Origin: Tachypleus tridentatus
Lineage: Eukaryota > Arthropoda > Merostomata > Xiphosura > Limulidae
DNA: 64,000 nt
NCBI RefSeq assembly: GCF_004210375.1
Contig: NC_134830.1
Coordinates: 69,728,326 to 69,792,325, forward strand
Direction: 5' to 3'
Positions 48,601 through 58,600 of the stretch are shown here, piece by piece. Position 1 is the first letter of the stretch. The number at the start of each line of letters is the position of its first letter. Under the pieces are notes generated by a model that was not told the origin of the DNA, made no database searches, and was given only the letters and a program-made list of their open reading frames with translations. The position numbers were made by a program, and so were the translations under genes.

Positions 48601-51600
48601 AAAGAGCATACCTACACAAATTGACTACCTGGCTACTTAATTATTTCTAATTACAATACTAATTTATTTTAGATATTAATACAACTAAAATTATTATTTA
48701 ACTATCAATTTGATTTACACATGATCAATATGGAATCATATTATACTTCAGAAAACAGAATAGCAATCATGTTTTGTTATTTAATCAACATCAATTCATT
48801 TGCCAAATAAAAAGGTTGAGATTATCTACAATATTATGACAAAATATTTTACAAATAAAATAATGCACTGTTTGAAAAGCAACATTAGTAAAAGTCATTA
48901 CATTTGCTTTTTAGATGGTACTGCTCTATTAATACAATGCAATCCTTTATTAAAATCACTGATTAATTCATTAGCAAATACCATTGTAAAATATCCAGTT
49001 TAAATCACTTATCAGTTTATACCATAACACTTGTCAAACAATGTCCTAATATAAGGTCTCAACTTCAACCATATCTGTTGTATCCCTTCCAACCTAGTCC
49101 TGGTGTTACAGGGTTTGGGTGATTTTTAAATAACGAAGAAAAATTCATATGACATTAGATCCCACAGTAACAAATTATGTAATTAATAATTGATGAATAA
49201 CACTTAAATTATAGCTTTTGCTCCATGAAACATTTCCACTGGAACATGAACAAACAGCAGTTAACAAATAAGCTGTTTATGTTTCATATTTATTATTCTG
49301 ACACACTGTCCATGCAATTTGGGTTGACAAATCTATGCATCTGTTTAAGCATTATGTAATTTATGCCACAGTTCATTATATGGTTTTGTTTCTTCAAATT
49401 TAACTTCTAAAAATATTTTAAATTGATTTAGTTATATTTGTGTTTTAAAATAGTAAATGCTTCTGTAACCAGTGCAACTGACTACACCAAATTAGAGCAT
49501 GAAAAGAGCCATCATTTGATGCACCACTGATCCTTATTGGTCTACTAAGTTTTAACTGACGTGCTATTTGAATTTCACATTCACCCATTGTAATGATTGT
49601 CAAGTGGCAGATGACAGGTTTAACAATGTTTTTAAAGCCAACTTACAAGTAGCAGTATGGGTGCCTTTAAAATAAATCATGCAAATTCAACCTGTATTTA
49701 TACTGCAGATTTATACATCTGTTACTGCAACTTTACATTTACATACTCCTGTAGCCAGGAATCCTATTTCTCTGGGACCTCTAACTAGTACCAGTTGAAA
49801 ATCATGATCATCACTGGATAGTCATAGATGATGTATACTCTTAATTTCATTTAGAAATTCTTATTACTAACAACTTATCTTTAAAAAATATTAAAAAAGA
49901 ATCAGAAATAAGTTACAAAAAAAATACTGAGCCCTCTCCCTTTTACACTTGCCATTATAAAAAAAATTGCACAACAGTTTGGCTATCAATGATACTGAAT
50001 ATCAAAATATGGTTGATATGGATCTCACAGTGCTAAATGTGTATCAAAATAAGCACAGCTGGGAGCAACCAAAACATGACTGCCAGGTCTTTACAAAATT
50101 TAATTCACTTTAAAATAGCTTTTAGTGACTTATTTCACTTATATTACATGAAGACTAGATTTCCTTCATTGGCATTCAGAAACAAATTTATTACCATTTC
50201 TGAACTAAGAATTATACAATTATCATTTTTTTGTATTAGTATAACCAAACCACAGAGCCATTACAACAGTTAACTGTTTCATACTTTAAAATAACAAATC
50301 TGAATCACTTAAAAATGTCAAGATTAGATTTCACACAATCATTGTCATTTCCTATTAGAAAAAAGAATTAGTTGATAAATCACAGAATTTTTTTTTAAAA
50401 AGCACATGAAAAGATTCTGTAACATTAAAACTGAAAATATGCCCTTGAGGGAATTGAAGGATTATAACAAGAAATTATGACAGTCAATTTTTTTTTTTCA
50501 GTCTCAAGAGATTTGAACAGTATTACTGATGCTGATAAACTTACTAGGAAATATATAGCTGTACATAAGCCTAAATTATCCCTGAAATCTGCAGAGAATA
50601 GTTCATAATATTAAGACCCTTAGACTGTTAAAACATATTTTCCAAGTGTACAAGCAAACCTATTACTAAATTCTTTCACATGTCTAGAATAATAGAATAA
50701 ACTGGCTAATGTTGAACCTATTTTCAAAAGAGGTGGTAGTGTGTCCTCATTTATAATTAATTTGACTCTTATAGTGGTTAACTTTTTGAGAGCTGCTTTA
50801 AAAATAATTTACAAAGCAACTTTAAAAAAGGACAATTTTGTTGATATTTTAACAAGGGTTCACACAAAATCTTTTGATCTTCTATGAAGTTGTCATTACT
50901 TATTTCAGTGTTTCTGTCAAAGAACCAAGAGATATTAGTAAATGAAATTAGCTATGGATATGACAAGTTAGCCCATGAAATTAACTGAAAGTGAAGTACA
51001 TCAAGGCTATCTTGGACCTTCTAATATACAACTGAATATATCAATGAAATGTTCAATGACTTACAAAAAAAAAAAAAAAAAAAACTCAACATCAACTATT
51101 TTAAATAACTCCTAGCTGTTATATGTTAAGGTATTAAGTTATTTCCTTTAGATAAGTTTTCGTTTCTTCTTATGTTAATTGTTTTGAGTATTGCACAAAG
51201 CTAACTTTCCCTAATTTAGCAATGAAAGACTAGAGGGAAGACAGCTTGTTATCACCAACTTTTGGGTTCCTCTTTACCAAAAAATAGTGAAACTGACTAT
51301 CACTTTATAATGTCCCCAATGTTGAAAGAATAAGCATATTTGGTCAGACAGGGATTTAAACCCATAACCCTCAGATTGCAAATCTGAGCTCCCTAACTAT
51401 CTGGCTATATCAAGCCTTTATATTAATATACTCTTGCTTACACAGTGGTCGCTGGTAAGATTCTTTATCTTCAGCCATTACTGTAAGCATAGTTTCCCAA
51501 AAAGAACATTAGTTCTTTCTCATGAATTCATAGCAATTTATTCTTAATCTTATGTTAATTGCATTTGGTCATACTTAATCTTGCAAGATGAAATACTCCT

Positions 51601-52513
51601 ACTGAATAATTAACAAGCAATTTTAGATGAGTTGCCACGTCTTTAAACACTGCCAATTACTTATTACTATTACCATATTTTTTTTAATGTTGATCTGTTA
51701 AAACGTTAAAATGAAATTAAACTTGAAAAATGTTTTGGTATGCCCCACTGTTTAGAATGTTATTGTGAAGCATACTTCTTTACATAGAATTTGATATAAA
51801 TAAAGGTTAAGTATATGTTTCCACATCTGTCTACATTTTAGTAAAGGAAAAGTTTTCCTGACGATTTTGGAGTAATCATCATTTCGACTTTGGTTCCATT
51901 TTGCATTCAGCCGTTTCCGGTACAACCTCCTCACAGGAGTTTTATAACAGTGACACTACGAAGTACAAATAATGCTCGTTATTGTACTACTTTTACTACA
52001 TTAGATTCTTAAATTTAAACTTCATATTTTACAACTTTAATTATTACAATAATTCAAACACAACTACCGTACATGTTACGAGAACATGCAAAACGTGGTT
52101 CAACATATCTACAACTTAGCAGTCTTAACGAATACTGCGCATGCTCCTACCGCCAAACTAACATTCAATTCATGAACAAGGGATACCACCAAGTTTAACT
52201 TTTTCAAGTAAAAAGGATATAGACAATAAGAACCATTCACTTCATTCATACTTATGCATAAATAACAGAAAAGAAAGAAAAACATGTATACGTATTATTA
52301 TAATAGCTTAAGTTCAATCAACAAGTTACATATAACTTAGGCATAAGCTTACCTATCGTCATCAGATTTTCCTTTACCAGAATCCATTAAATTGTCTCCT
52401 CCTTGCATGGCGCCATCAGTTTCCATACCTTCTTGCTGATATTGTCCATATTGGCCATCGCTGTAGTCACCGTAATCTTGATTCTGCCCGTTATATTGAT
52501 TATCGTCACCCAT
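21552..52513 (-). CDS. sqd: squid / hnRNP A/B-D-type RNA-binding protein, full gene (7 coding exons)
   Basis: The joined exons are 52513-52353, 33188-33148, 27598-27471, 24808-24656, 23082-22836, 22322-22155 and 21634-21552: 981 nt, 326 aa plus stop, with GT/AG at every junction and phases that close. The product has a Gln/Tyr/Asp-rich N-terminus (1-53). RRM1 spans about 54-130 (RNP2 KLFVGG at 55-60, RNP1 KSRGFAFV at 93-100). RRM2 spans about 137-212 (KIFVGG at 137-142, RRQFAFITF at 176-184). Then comes an RGG stretch ([10 protein letters not shown]), a Gly/Tyr-rich tail with GYGGYNQ repeats, and a basic end YHPYR. This order matches Drosophila squid and vertebrate hnRNP AB/D, which bind mRNA in nucleus and cytoplasm and act in splicing, localisation and translation. 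The linker [15 protein letters not shown] is close to squid. Intron 1 is 19.2 kb, intron 2 is 5.5 kb, and the last two are about 0.5 kb each. The family call is firm; strict orthology to sqd is inference. Confidence 0.93.
22155..22322 (-). CDS. sqd: squid-like gene, exon 6 (Gly/Tyr-rich tail)
   Basis: 168 nt between TGGCTTAG| and TATG|GTAAGT. Encodes [16 protein letters not shown], then repeats of [16 protein letters not shown]. This low-complexity prion-like tail is typical of hnRNP A/B/D proteins. Confidence 0.9.
22836..23082 (-). CDS. sqd: squid-like gene, exon 5 (RRM2 core and RGG stretch)
   Basis: 247 nt between TTTATAG| and GAG|GTAAGG. Encodes [18 protein letters not shown], then [14 protein letters not shown] and [16 protein letters not shown], ending in [11 protein letters not shown]. 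The RNP1 octamer starts RQF where most relatives have RGF or KGF. Confidence 0.93.
23083..27470 (-). other. Introns 3 and 4 of the squid-like gene
   Basis: Noncoding AT-rich DNA on both sides of exon 4 (24656-24808). The open frames inside (for example + strand 25482-25874) have no protein-like features. No repeat family was recognised. Confidence 0.5.
24656..24808 (-). CDS. sqd: squid-like gene, exon 4 (RRM1 end, linker, RRM2 start)
   Basis: 153 nt (51 codons) between CAAATAG| and AAG|GTATTG. Encodes [18 protein letters not shown], then [20 protein letters not shown] with RNP2 of RRM2. Phase 0 at both ends. Confidence 0.93.
27471..27598 (-). CDS. sqd: squid-like gene, exon 3 (RRM1 core)
   Basis: 128 nt between TTTTTGCAG| and |GTAAGT. 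Encodes [18 protein letters not shown], then [15 protein letters not shown] with RNP1 of RRM1, ending VDA in phase 0. Confidence 0.93.
27599..29839 (-). other. Intron 2, 3' part
   Basis: AT-rich intron without recognised exon or element. Confidence 0.45.
29840..31000. repeat. Intronic repeat family, copy 1 (intron 2)
   Basis: Diverged match, in the same order and orientation, to 35370-36770 and to 36970-47230 (interrupted). Shared blocks: TATATGACATGTGAATAAC; TCCACATGCAAAATTTCT; AAATAGTAACAA then CTATATACAT; AAATACTAGTCCACT; AGACAAGGTCAC; TCTGTATTGT then AGCCA; AAAATCTGATA near the end. No coding capacity was seen. The family is not identified. Confidence 0.6.
31850..33048 (-). mobile_element. 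Tc1/mariner element, copy A (intron 2)
   Basis: The ends are inverted (GGCCAAAAGTATGTGGACACC read inward from about 33040; worn at 31860-31880) with TA at each side. The - strand holds a broken Tc1 transposase in several frames (for example LPTLWQHFG and a [14 protein letters not shown] region). At 32217-32222 the second catalytic motif reads FQHHN where Tc1 has HDN. A short deletion lies near 32100. The sequence closely follows a Tc1 family I remember from salmonid and other fish genomes. Copy B is at 54698. Confidence 0.88.
33148..33188 (-). CDS. sqd: squid-like gene, exon 2: 41-nt microexon encoding RNP2 of RRM1
   Basis: Acceptor TATATAG| and donor |GTAAGT bound 41 nt. With exon 1 it gives Arg54 and then [13 protein letters not shown], the first strand of RRM1. 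It stands alone between 19.2 kb and 5.5 kb introns. Skipping it would remove RNP2 and shift the frame. Confidence 0.9.
33189..35369 (-). other. Intron 1, 3' part
   Basis: AT-rich. A tRNA/SINE-like patch may lie at 33760-33890 (CAAACCTCAGCAACT region), but I cannot assign it. No other feature was seen. Confidence 0.4.
35370..36770. repeat. Intronic repeat family, copy 2 (intron 1)
   Basis: Same block order as copy 1: ATATATGACCTGTGAATAAC, TCCACATGCAAAATTTCT, AAATACTAGTCCACT, TTCTGTATTGTCAGCCA, ATGGTGGTTACAAG, AAAAATCTGATATG. Spacing differs by small indels. It lies 5.5 kb from copy 1, with the Tc1 copy and exon 2 in between. Confidence 0.6.
36885..36962 (-). repeat. Second tRNA-related SINE type, inverted fragment
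   Basis: On the - strand: AAGGTCAGGAGTCTGATTAC, then TGGTGGACTCAGCAAATAGC and an (AC)n tail. Matches the element at 2931-3030 in layout (B-box side, GTGGAC, CA-rich tail). Confidence 0.5.
37057..38996 (+). mobile_element. hAT relic (GTF2IRD2-like) inserted in repeat copy 3
   Basis: The left end CAGGGATAGGCAAC and the right end GTTTCCCACCCATG are imperfect hAT termini. Flanks GCCAAGAC (37049-37056) and GCCTAGAC (38997-39004) are an 8-bp target duplication with one change. The + strand keeps scraps of a transposase: [19 protein letters not shown] (BED finger, near 37490), [19 protein letters not shown] (near 38300) and RSQLTD (near 38765). It has many stops and is shortened in the middle. Confidence 0.8.
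39256..40400 (-). pseudogene. hAT transposase remnant, ZBED5-like group
   Basis: On the - strand 40171-39986 reads [20 protein letters not shown] and then [10 protein letters not shown], the D and CxxH blocks of ZBED5/FAM200-type hAT proteins. Upstream (40340-40200) a DESTD-like block, a [16 protein letters not shown]-type stretch and [12 protein letters not shown] follow the family order. Downstream there are only scraps, such as [17 protein letters not shown]. Stops are frequent. Confidence 0.65.
40720..42480 (+). pseudogene. THAP-DDE transposase, broken
   Basis: 40720-40998 encodes a THAP-type C2CH finger: [14 protein letters not shown], then [16 protein letters not shown] and [11 protein letters not shown] with [13 protein letters not shown], followed by a GTAAGA donor. 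42040-42380 encodes a DDE_Tnp_4-like core: [25 protein letters not shown] (second acidic residue) and [19 protein letters not shown] (the Glu of the triad). A stop after PGRSH and small indels break it. The middle part, between about 41250 and 42040, is not readable as one frame. Confidence 0.7.
42840..44036 (-). pseudogene. SWIM zinc finger / YqaJ exonuclease-like protein, broken
   Basis: 44036-43674 ends in [20 protein letters not shown]. The next frame has a CNHV-type SWIM remnant, followed by [20 protein letters not shown] and [11 protein letters not shown]. Further on are [13 protein letters not shown] (the start of YqaJ folds usually reads TAS.C..) and a YGLLEIVY block near 43000, where YqaJ has GLLEIKCP. 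The order fits SWIM-YqaJ proteins of invertebrate transposons. The frame changes several times. A (TC)n run at 43079-43097 lies inside. Confidence 0.55.
44250..44667. repeat. Long inverted repeat, about 150-bp arms
   Basis: 44250-44399 pairs with the reverse complement of 44516-44667, with a spacer of 116 bases containing a poly-T run. Shared blocks: TCAATTTATTGCC, CTGTCATCTGG, CTTTTATCAATGAG, AAAATCTTATTC, ACCCACT then TACTGGGTAG, TTTTTATTGTTCA. It may be a foldback element or a damaged terminus pair of the surrounding transposon. Confidence 0.75.
44668..46592. other. Remainder of the third hAT relic, unassigned
   Basis: No clear frame. It should hold the N-terminal (BED finger) part of the - strand hAT gene, but I cannot read one with confidence. 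Confidence 0.3.
47231..51180 (-). other. Intron 1, middle part
   Basis: AT-rich intron with scattered short ORFs and an A-run at 51065-51084. No exon or recognised element. Confidence 0.45.
51181..51416 (-). mobile_element. tRNA-derived SINE, diverged copy in intron 1
   Basis: Same family as 2274-2545, more worn. The body (GCAATGAAAGACTAGAGGG, ATAATGTCCCCAA) and the head region (GGGTTTAAATCCC at the B-box place) are recognisable. It is in the sense orientation of the squid-like gene. Confidence 0.75.
52353..52513 (-). CDS. sqd: squid-like gene, coding exon 1 (N-terminal low-complexity region)
   Basis: 161 nt from ATG at 52513-52511 to the donor ATAG|GTAAGC. Encodes [17 protein letters not shown] and so on, Gln/Tyr/Gly/Asp-rich and ending SDDDR. 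It is the only in-frame ATG before the RRM exons. It lies about 130 nt below a TATA-like box and ends in phase 2. Confidence 0.9.
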
Positions 52514-52643
52514 TTTATTAAACTACTTCTTAAAAATTTGATACTTTTTCCAAACTAAAAACGAAAATTTATGTTTCCAAACTACACAAACACGTTAACA
52601 AAGAACGTCGCCGCTAAAGAAAAAAAAAACTTTCTTCACAGAC

Positions 52644-52677
52644 AATATTTATAGACTAATACCACGTGACAAATTGG
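52644..52677 (-). promoter_or_regulatory. sqd: Core promoter of the squid-like gene
   Basis: In transcription order: CCAAT (52677-52673), CACGTG E-box (52668-52663) and TATAAATA (52653-52646), then a pyrimidine-rich tract followed by AGCGGCGACG near 52620-52605. The ATG is 133 nt below the TATA-like box. The elements are read from sequence; the start site is inferred. Confidence 0.55.
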
Positions 52678-53998
52678 TGTGTTTCTGTTGGACAAATTTT
52701 ATGACGTTTTAATCACATGACTTTTAACGGCTTTTATTTTTGAGCGCCACCATAACAGAAAATGTCTGACTTTGTAATTAATTTAATAAGTTTGATTATA
52801 GAACATAAATTACTTTTCCAAATGCTTTACGTTTATGCAAAGTCATTTTTGTATCCATTAAGTATAAGGTGAACAGAAAACATTCTTAAATTATATTTCA
52901 TAAAGATGAACATCAAGTCCATATCAATTATTTTTATTCTAGTTATAAGTAGTAAAAATAAGCTCAAAATGTATTCTCAAGACGTATAGTATGGGTATTA
53001 AAACTTTAACTAAAATAAAGTACAGAAGAACACTTCGACCTTCTTAGATCATTTTGAGCTGTCATGAGAACACATTTTTACTTCAACTGGGTTTCTTGTC
53101 ATCACGAAAAATAAGCTCAATATAATGTTTTAACTGTTAAAAATAGAAGGAATAACCCAGACTTGGTGATAAAGATAAGAGACAAATACTGAGGATTCCA
53201 GTGAAAGTACTGCTTTGTTAAAAGCAGTCTGTAAATTTTCGAACAGTAATTAAAATTAATGACAATATTGCAATATCGTCAATAGAAAGGGAATTATGAA
53301 ACAATATTAGTGAATTTGAATGAAACTAAAGCATTGTATATTTTTACTGCTCCATGGCTTTCTCAAGCAACTTTAGTAACAGATACCTACCGTCACCATA
53401 ACTATATGATTTTCTGTTACCTACTGTTTCCCACTCCTAAAACTAGCTTCAAAGATATCTCTTGCCTAACCCAAAAGATCAAGCAGAAAAAATTGCAAAC
53501 AAATATGAGAAATTAACTATTTAGGTATATATTCTGGGTGAAATTTTGACCCTTCATTGATGTTGAAAACGGCATTGGCTTCAGACCAATAACGCTACTG
53601 CAGAAATATCCAGATATATCCGTCAAAAACGTATGACCTAAATAAATCACCTTAGCCCTCCCGAAATCTTCTACATATATTGTCTTCGGAACTATCTTTC
53701 ATTTACAAGTTTACTTCTAGTTTTTCTTGTGGATTATAAGGTTTCCAACATGCGGATGTTAGTTTCCACCCGCCCCCCAATGCACCTACTTGCATTCTGA
53801 CGTATTAATATTGTAATATGTACTGAAACAGAATTTTAAAAAAGTAAAACTAAAACCATGTGCTTACCAAAAATATTTCAGTTTAAATGATTAAATGTTT
53901 GAAAGTATTCTATTGCGACCAAAGAAAAACAACAGATATAAACTGTTTTCTCGCTGACTAGCAATGCACAGTCCAAATGACAATGATACACTATGATA
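52678..53998. other. Intergenic, upstream of the squid-like gene
   Basis: No gene or repeat recognised. A 27-codon protein-like stretch near 53555-53635 has no splice context I trust. Confidence 0.4.
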
Positions 53999-53999
53999 A

Positions 54000-54258
54000 A
54001 ACAGCAAAGCTACATGATGGCTATCTACGCTAGCAATCCATAATTTAGCAGCAGTGTAAGACAATAGGAAAGGCAGCTAGTCATCACCACCCACCGCCAA
54101 CTCTTGGGCTACTCTTTTATCAACGAATAGTGGGATTGATTGTTACATTATAACGCCACAACCGCTGAAGGGGCGAGCATGTTTAGTGTGAAGAGGATTC
54201 GAACTCGAAACCCTCAGACTACGAGTCGAGCACCTCAACCACCTGTCCATGCCGGGCC
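54000..54258 (-). mobile_element. tRNA-derived SINE, near full-length copy
   Basis: Same family as 2274-2545. The body is intact, with the B box worn (GTTCGAATCC kept as GAGTTCGAATCCTC on the - strand) and the head GGCCCGGCATGGACAGGTGG. The tail is shortened. Confidence 0.85.
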
Positions 54259-54697
54259 ACCTAAATCTTGATAATAGCTGCATAAAAAATAAAATCCTTG
54301 ACAGAAGATTAATGCATTATATAAAAAGAATCCCTTTAATCAGATACTTTGGTCAATAAATTGAAGAATGCAACATAATAGCACTCGAAACTGTGAAGTT
54401 AATAGCATCATACAAATCCTCATGAAACAGAGAAAAATATTACACGCACTTTAACAAAGATCATATTGAATCATAGCGAAATAAACTAAATGATTTTAAT
54501 GCCAGTAAATACAATTTTCCTTCAGTAGAATAAAAACTATAAAATGAAACCCGTGAAATTCAAAAAATAATCTCATCATTTAATATTCCCATGCACAACT
54601 CAAAATGCTAAAATTCATACTCCCTCTAAGATTACATACACAAAATATCACAAAAGTTAGAAATAGTACACATAGAAAATAATACCTTTGAAAAATA

Positions 54698-55688
54698 CAC
54701 AAAATGGCCAAAAGTACGTGGACACCCGACCATCACCCTCATATGTGCTTGTTGAACTTCTCATTCCAAAAACATGGGCACTAATATGGAGTTGATCACT
54801 CTTTGCTGCTATAACAGCCTCCAGTCTTTTGGTAAGTCTTTTCACTAGATTTTGGAATATGGCTGCAAAGATTCACTCCTATTCAGCTACAAGAGGATTA
54901 GTGAAGTCGGGCACTGATGTCAGGCGAGAAGGCCTGGCTAGCAGACGGTGTTCCAATTCATCCCAAACATGTTCGATGGGGTTGAGGTCAGGGCTCTATG
55001 CAGGCTAGTCAAGTTCTTCCACATCAATCTCGACAACTCACGTCTTTATAGACCTTGCTTTGTGCATGGAGACATTGTGATGCTGAAACAAAAAGGGCCT
55101 TCCCCAAAATGTTGCCACAAAGTTGGAAGCACACAATTCTCCAGAATGTCATTGTATATATAGAAATAAGATTTACTTTCACTCGAACTAAAGCACCTAA
55201 CCCAAATCATGAAAAACAGCCCCAGACCATTATTCTTCCTCCACAACACTTTACAGTTGGCACTATGCATTCAGGCAGATAGCATTCTCCTGAACTTCAC
55301 CAAACCTAGATTCGTGAGTCAGACTGCCACATAGTGAAGCACGATTCATCACGTCAGAGAACGCGTTTCCACTGCTACAGAGTCCAATGGCAGTGTGCTT
55401 TATACCACTCCAGCCGATGCTTGGCATTGCGTATGGTGATCTCAGGCTTATGTGCGGCTGCTCGGTCATGGAACCCATTTCATGTAGTTCCCGACGAACA
55501 GTTCTTGTGCTGACGTTGCTTTAAGAGGCAGTTTGGTACTAGGTAGTGAATGTTGCAACTGTGGACAGACGATTTTCACGCGCTTCAGCAATCGGCAATC
55601 CTGTTTTGTGAGTTTGTGTGGCCTACCGCTTCATGGCTGAACTATTGTTGCACCTAGACGTTTCCACTAAACAATAACAGAAACCACT
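54698..55688 (-). mobile_element. Tc1/mariner element, copy B (3'-complete, 5'-truncated)
   Basis: The left terminus (ATGGCCAAAAGTACGTGGAC, TA at 54696-54697) is well kept. Homology to copy A stops near 55688, so the right end and the DNA-binding N-terminus start are missing. The - strand holds broken transposase frames ([20 protein letters not shown] near 55160). FQHHN at 55077-55082 again replaces the expected HDN. Confidence 0.88.
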
Positions 55689-58600
55689 ATATGATGGTGC
55701 CTTGACAATCTCTCACATTAGTTTCACTGGCTGGACAGTGATCAGTCCAGCACTCATCGTTGACCATTGAGGGAAAAGTCCATTTGTAGCAATCGTATTA
55801 GAATAACCCCAACCAGCTGACTTACCTTGACTGCTATGGTAATAATTATTACTGTGTTTGTGATTTCTATTGAGGTAGTTGTTGCTCTAAGATCCAAATT
55901 CTGTTGTTATCATTGATATTTAGTAACATTGCATTCTTTAAAATAGCACTTAAGAAGTTGGTCTCACCACTTCTTTGCAGGAGTTGACTCTACTTTTACA
56001 GTAGCCATTAATGGTGGTCATGTTAGCTAATGAGTTGCCTGGAGACTCAAGTCCATTAGAGTAAATTAAGTCGCACTGTGATATTGAGTCAATCAATCAT
56101 TTATACATCCACTGAAAGTCTGAGTTCCATTGAATCTGTTGTTGTTGATGGGATCTGCCTTGCCTTAGGAGATTTGATTACCAGCCTAACAACAGATATG
56201 GTGAGCTTTCTCACATCTGATGCATTGGTATGCAACATATCTTCATTCATGAGCTCATCTACAGTGGACATCAGACTAGCAACGGAAGTCTGGGGATTGG
56301 CGTACGTGATATAAAAGTAGTCTAGGACATGCTAATTTTTACTGAAGTGATTTGGCATGTAGTATTGAATTATCTTAAGAATTTGATAACAAGACTTTAT
56401 AGCTGAACACTGGCTTGTTCAAAAAGAAAACAAGAATTAACAAGTATTTGGCCTTAAACAGTAAAAAAGACTAGATTTGGAAGATAAAGGTCAGATGAAT
56501 TCACATTGGTTAAAATCTCAGCCAGGTGTATAAGTAAAAAATGGATCATAACTACTGGTACAACCATAACCTGCTTCTAGCATTACGCTTAGGTAAAGCT
56601 ACCTTTCTGCAGGTTATGCAGGTGCCTGCACGCTATATTGCCCATAGATGACGTATCTCTAATACCTGTGAACTTCACATTCCTCAGGCTTCACTTGGTC
56701 TCCACTTCATCAATGAATAATACCTCTTCATCAACATAGCTTACCCTCCCAGCCAGTCTCATTCGTCTCATGAATGTTTGGTTATCATAATGATGGAATC
56801 TAGTTCCAGTTGAAATTGTAAAACTGATTCATACATATTCGTTGATGCAGATTAGGTGAAGCAACTATTATTATTTGACTGTTACCATCCACTGAGATTT
56901 ATTTGATCTCTTCTTATGGATATTTTTCTAATTACAAGTGTAGTATTAGCTTTAGGTGTTTAGTCTTCAACCCTTAATACTCACAACCTACGTTTTAATG
57001 TATTATAACTGCTTTTCTACTAAAACAATGTGTTCTGTGCTTAGAAAAATATTCTATCACATCTAAATAAAGCACTGGTTATATCAAGTTTATATTTGTT
57101 ACGAAATCCAAACTTTTATTTATGAATTTCATTTTAATACCGGTAATTAATTTTTCACCCACATGACTATCTTAACTTGTGGAATAAATCAATTAACTCA
57201 AGTAACTGAAAGGTGAAACAGATATCTCCAATAGTGGAACTATACTTAATAATTCAGAAGGTAAAGATTGCTAATCCCTTTTGGCTCTGTTAACTTTATG
57301 ATCAACAGACCACCTTTTAAAGTCTATCAATCCCAGCAATAGCAATCAGAAGACTTTTGAAAGTGTCTTGACATCTTTCACACCTTTAACACAAACTCTT
57401 CTTCATCTGGCTCGTCATGGACAGAGAGATAAGTACTTTAAATTCTTTTCTTTTTATGGGTTTCATCATATATCCAAATACAGTAGTTTCTGAACATCCA
57501 TATCATGTTGTATCCTCAAGTTTTGGATGCTCATTCCTATGGGAGTAAGACTGTTGCTATTCCTATAGCTGGCTATGAATGAAGCTAAGTGAATTTAAAC
57601 TCAACATTTAAGTGCAAAGTCAAGAAAAGTCTGGACCACTTCCTTAAATAGTTGAGACAGGTAACTGTCTGGAACAACTAGATTCAAAAGCGGGCGATGC
57701 AATGTTTGGTGATAAATCTTTATAGTTTAGTATTTATTTTGGTCAAGCATTTGTATGACGAGGAGGATGATGGTGGCTGCCCAAGTAGAATCTGACTAGT
57801 AAAGGAGCAGAATGATAACTCTGATGATCTTTCAAGATGACGAGAACAACCTTTTGATCTTGACTGAGTTGCTGATTGGACACTTGGTACATTGTAAGAT
57901 TGATTAATGAAATAAAGTGTTTTACAGATAACAAATAGCAATTACACAATGTAATTACTGATCACAACAAAAGTAGAACAGTTTGTTGATTACAATAATA
58001 ATACGACCAAAAGATTGTTGCAACTCTTTTGAGCATAGTTTCACTGTATAATACTAATAGACTATTGAATGATAATTTCTTGAACACTAAATAGTTGGAA
58101 TAATTTGTATTAGTGAGTGTAATGACTATAACATCAACAGTTTGTATGACTAAGGTAGAGTTCTAGAAACTCAAAAGCTCAATTACAGTAATGTCTTGAA
58201 AATATCACTCACATTTCTGATTGAAATACTCTCTATATACATTTAGTACACTCAATATATGTAACTTTTGTACATACAAGTTTTGTTGGATTTTGCATCC
58301 AGACCTAGTGATATTAGTCCAAACTTGCATTTCTTGAATATTTTATTAATAGTATAATTTGTTCCTTCGAAACAAGTCTGACAGGAAAAGCATCAATGAA
58401 TATATTCTAAAATGGAATAAAGTACCGTAAATTATTTATTACTAGCAGAAACGCAGCTCTGTGAGCGTCAGTATGTTAGCGAGTTCAATGATGTGCTTTT
58501 CTGTCTTTAAATCGCTAGACTTTTTTTAAAGCATCTTAGCAAGGACTTTGATGTGCTTCTGTATTGCTGATTTGTTTCTGGCTTCTTCTCACTAGATCCT

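Noticed and set aside
56078-56314. 78-codon + strand ORF (VVVDGICLALGDLITSL)
   Set aside because: Reads smoothly but shows no known domain, splice context or neighbour support.
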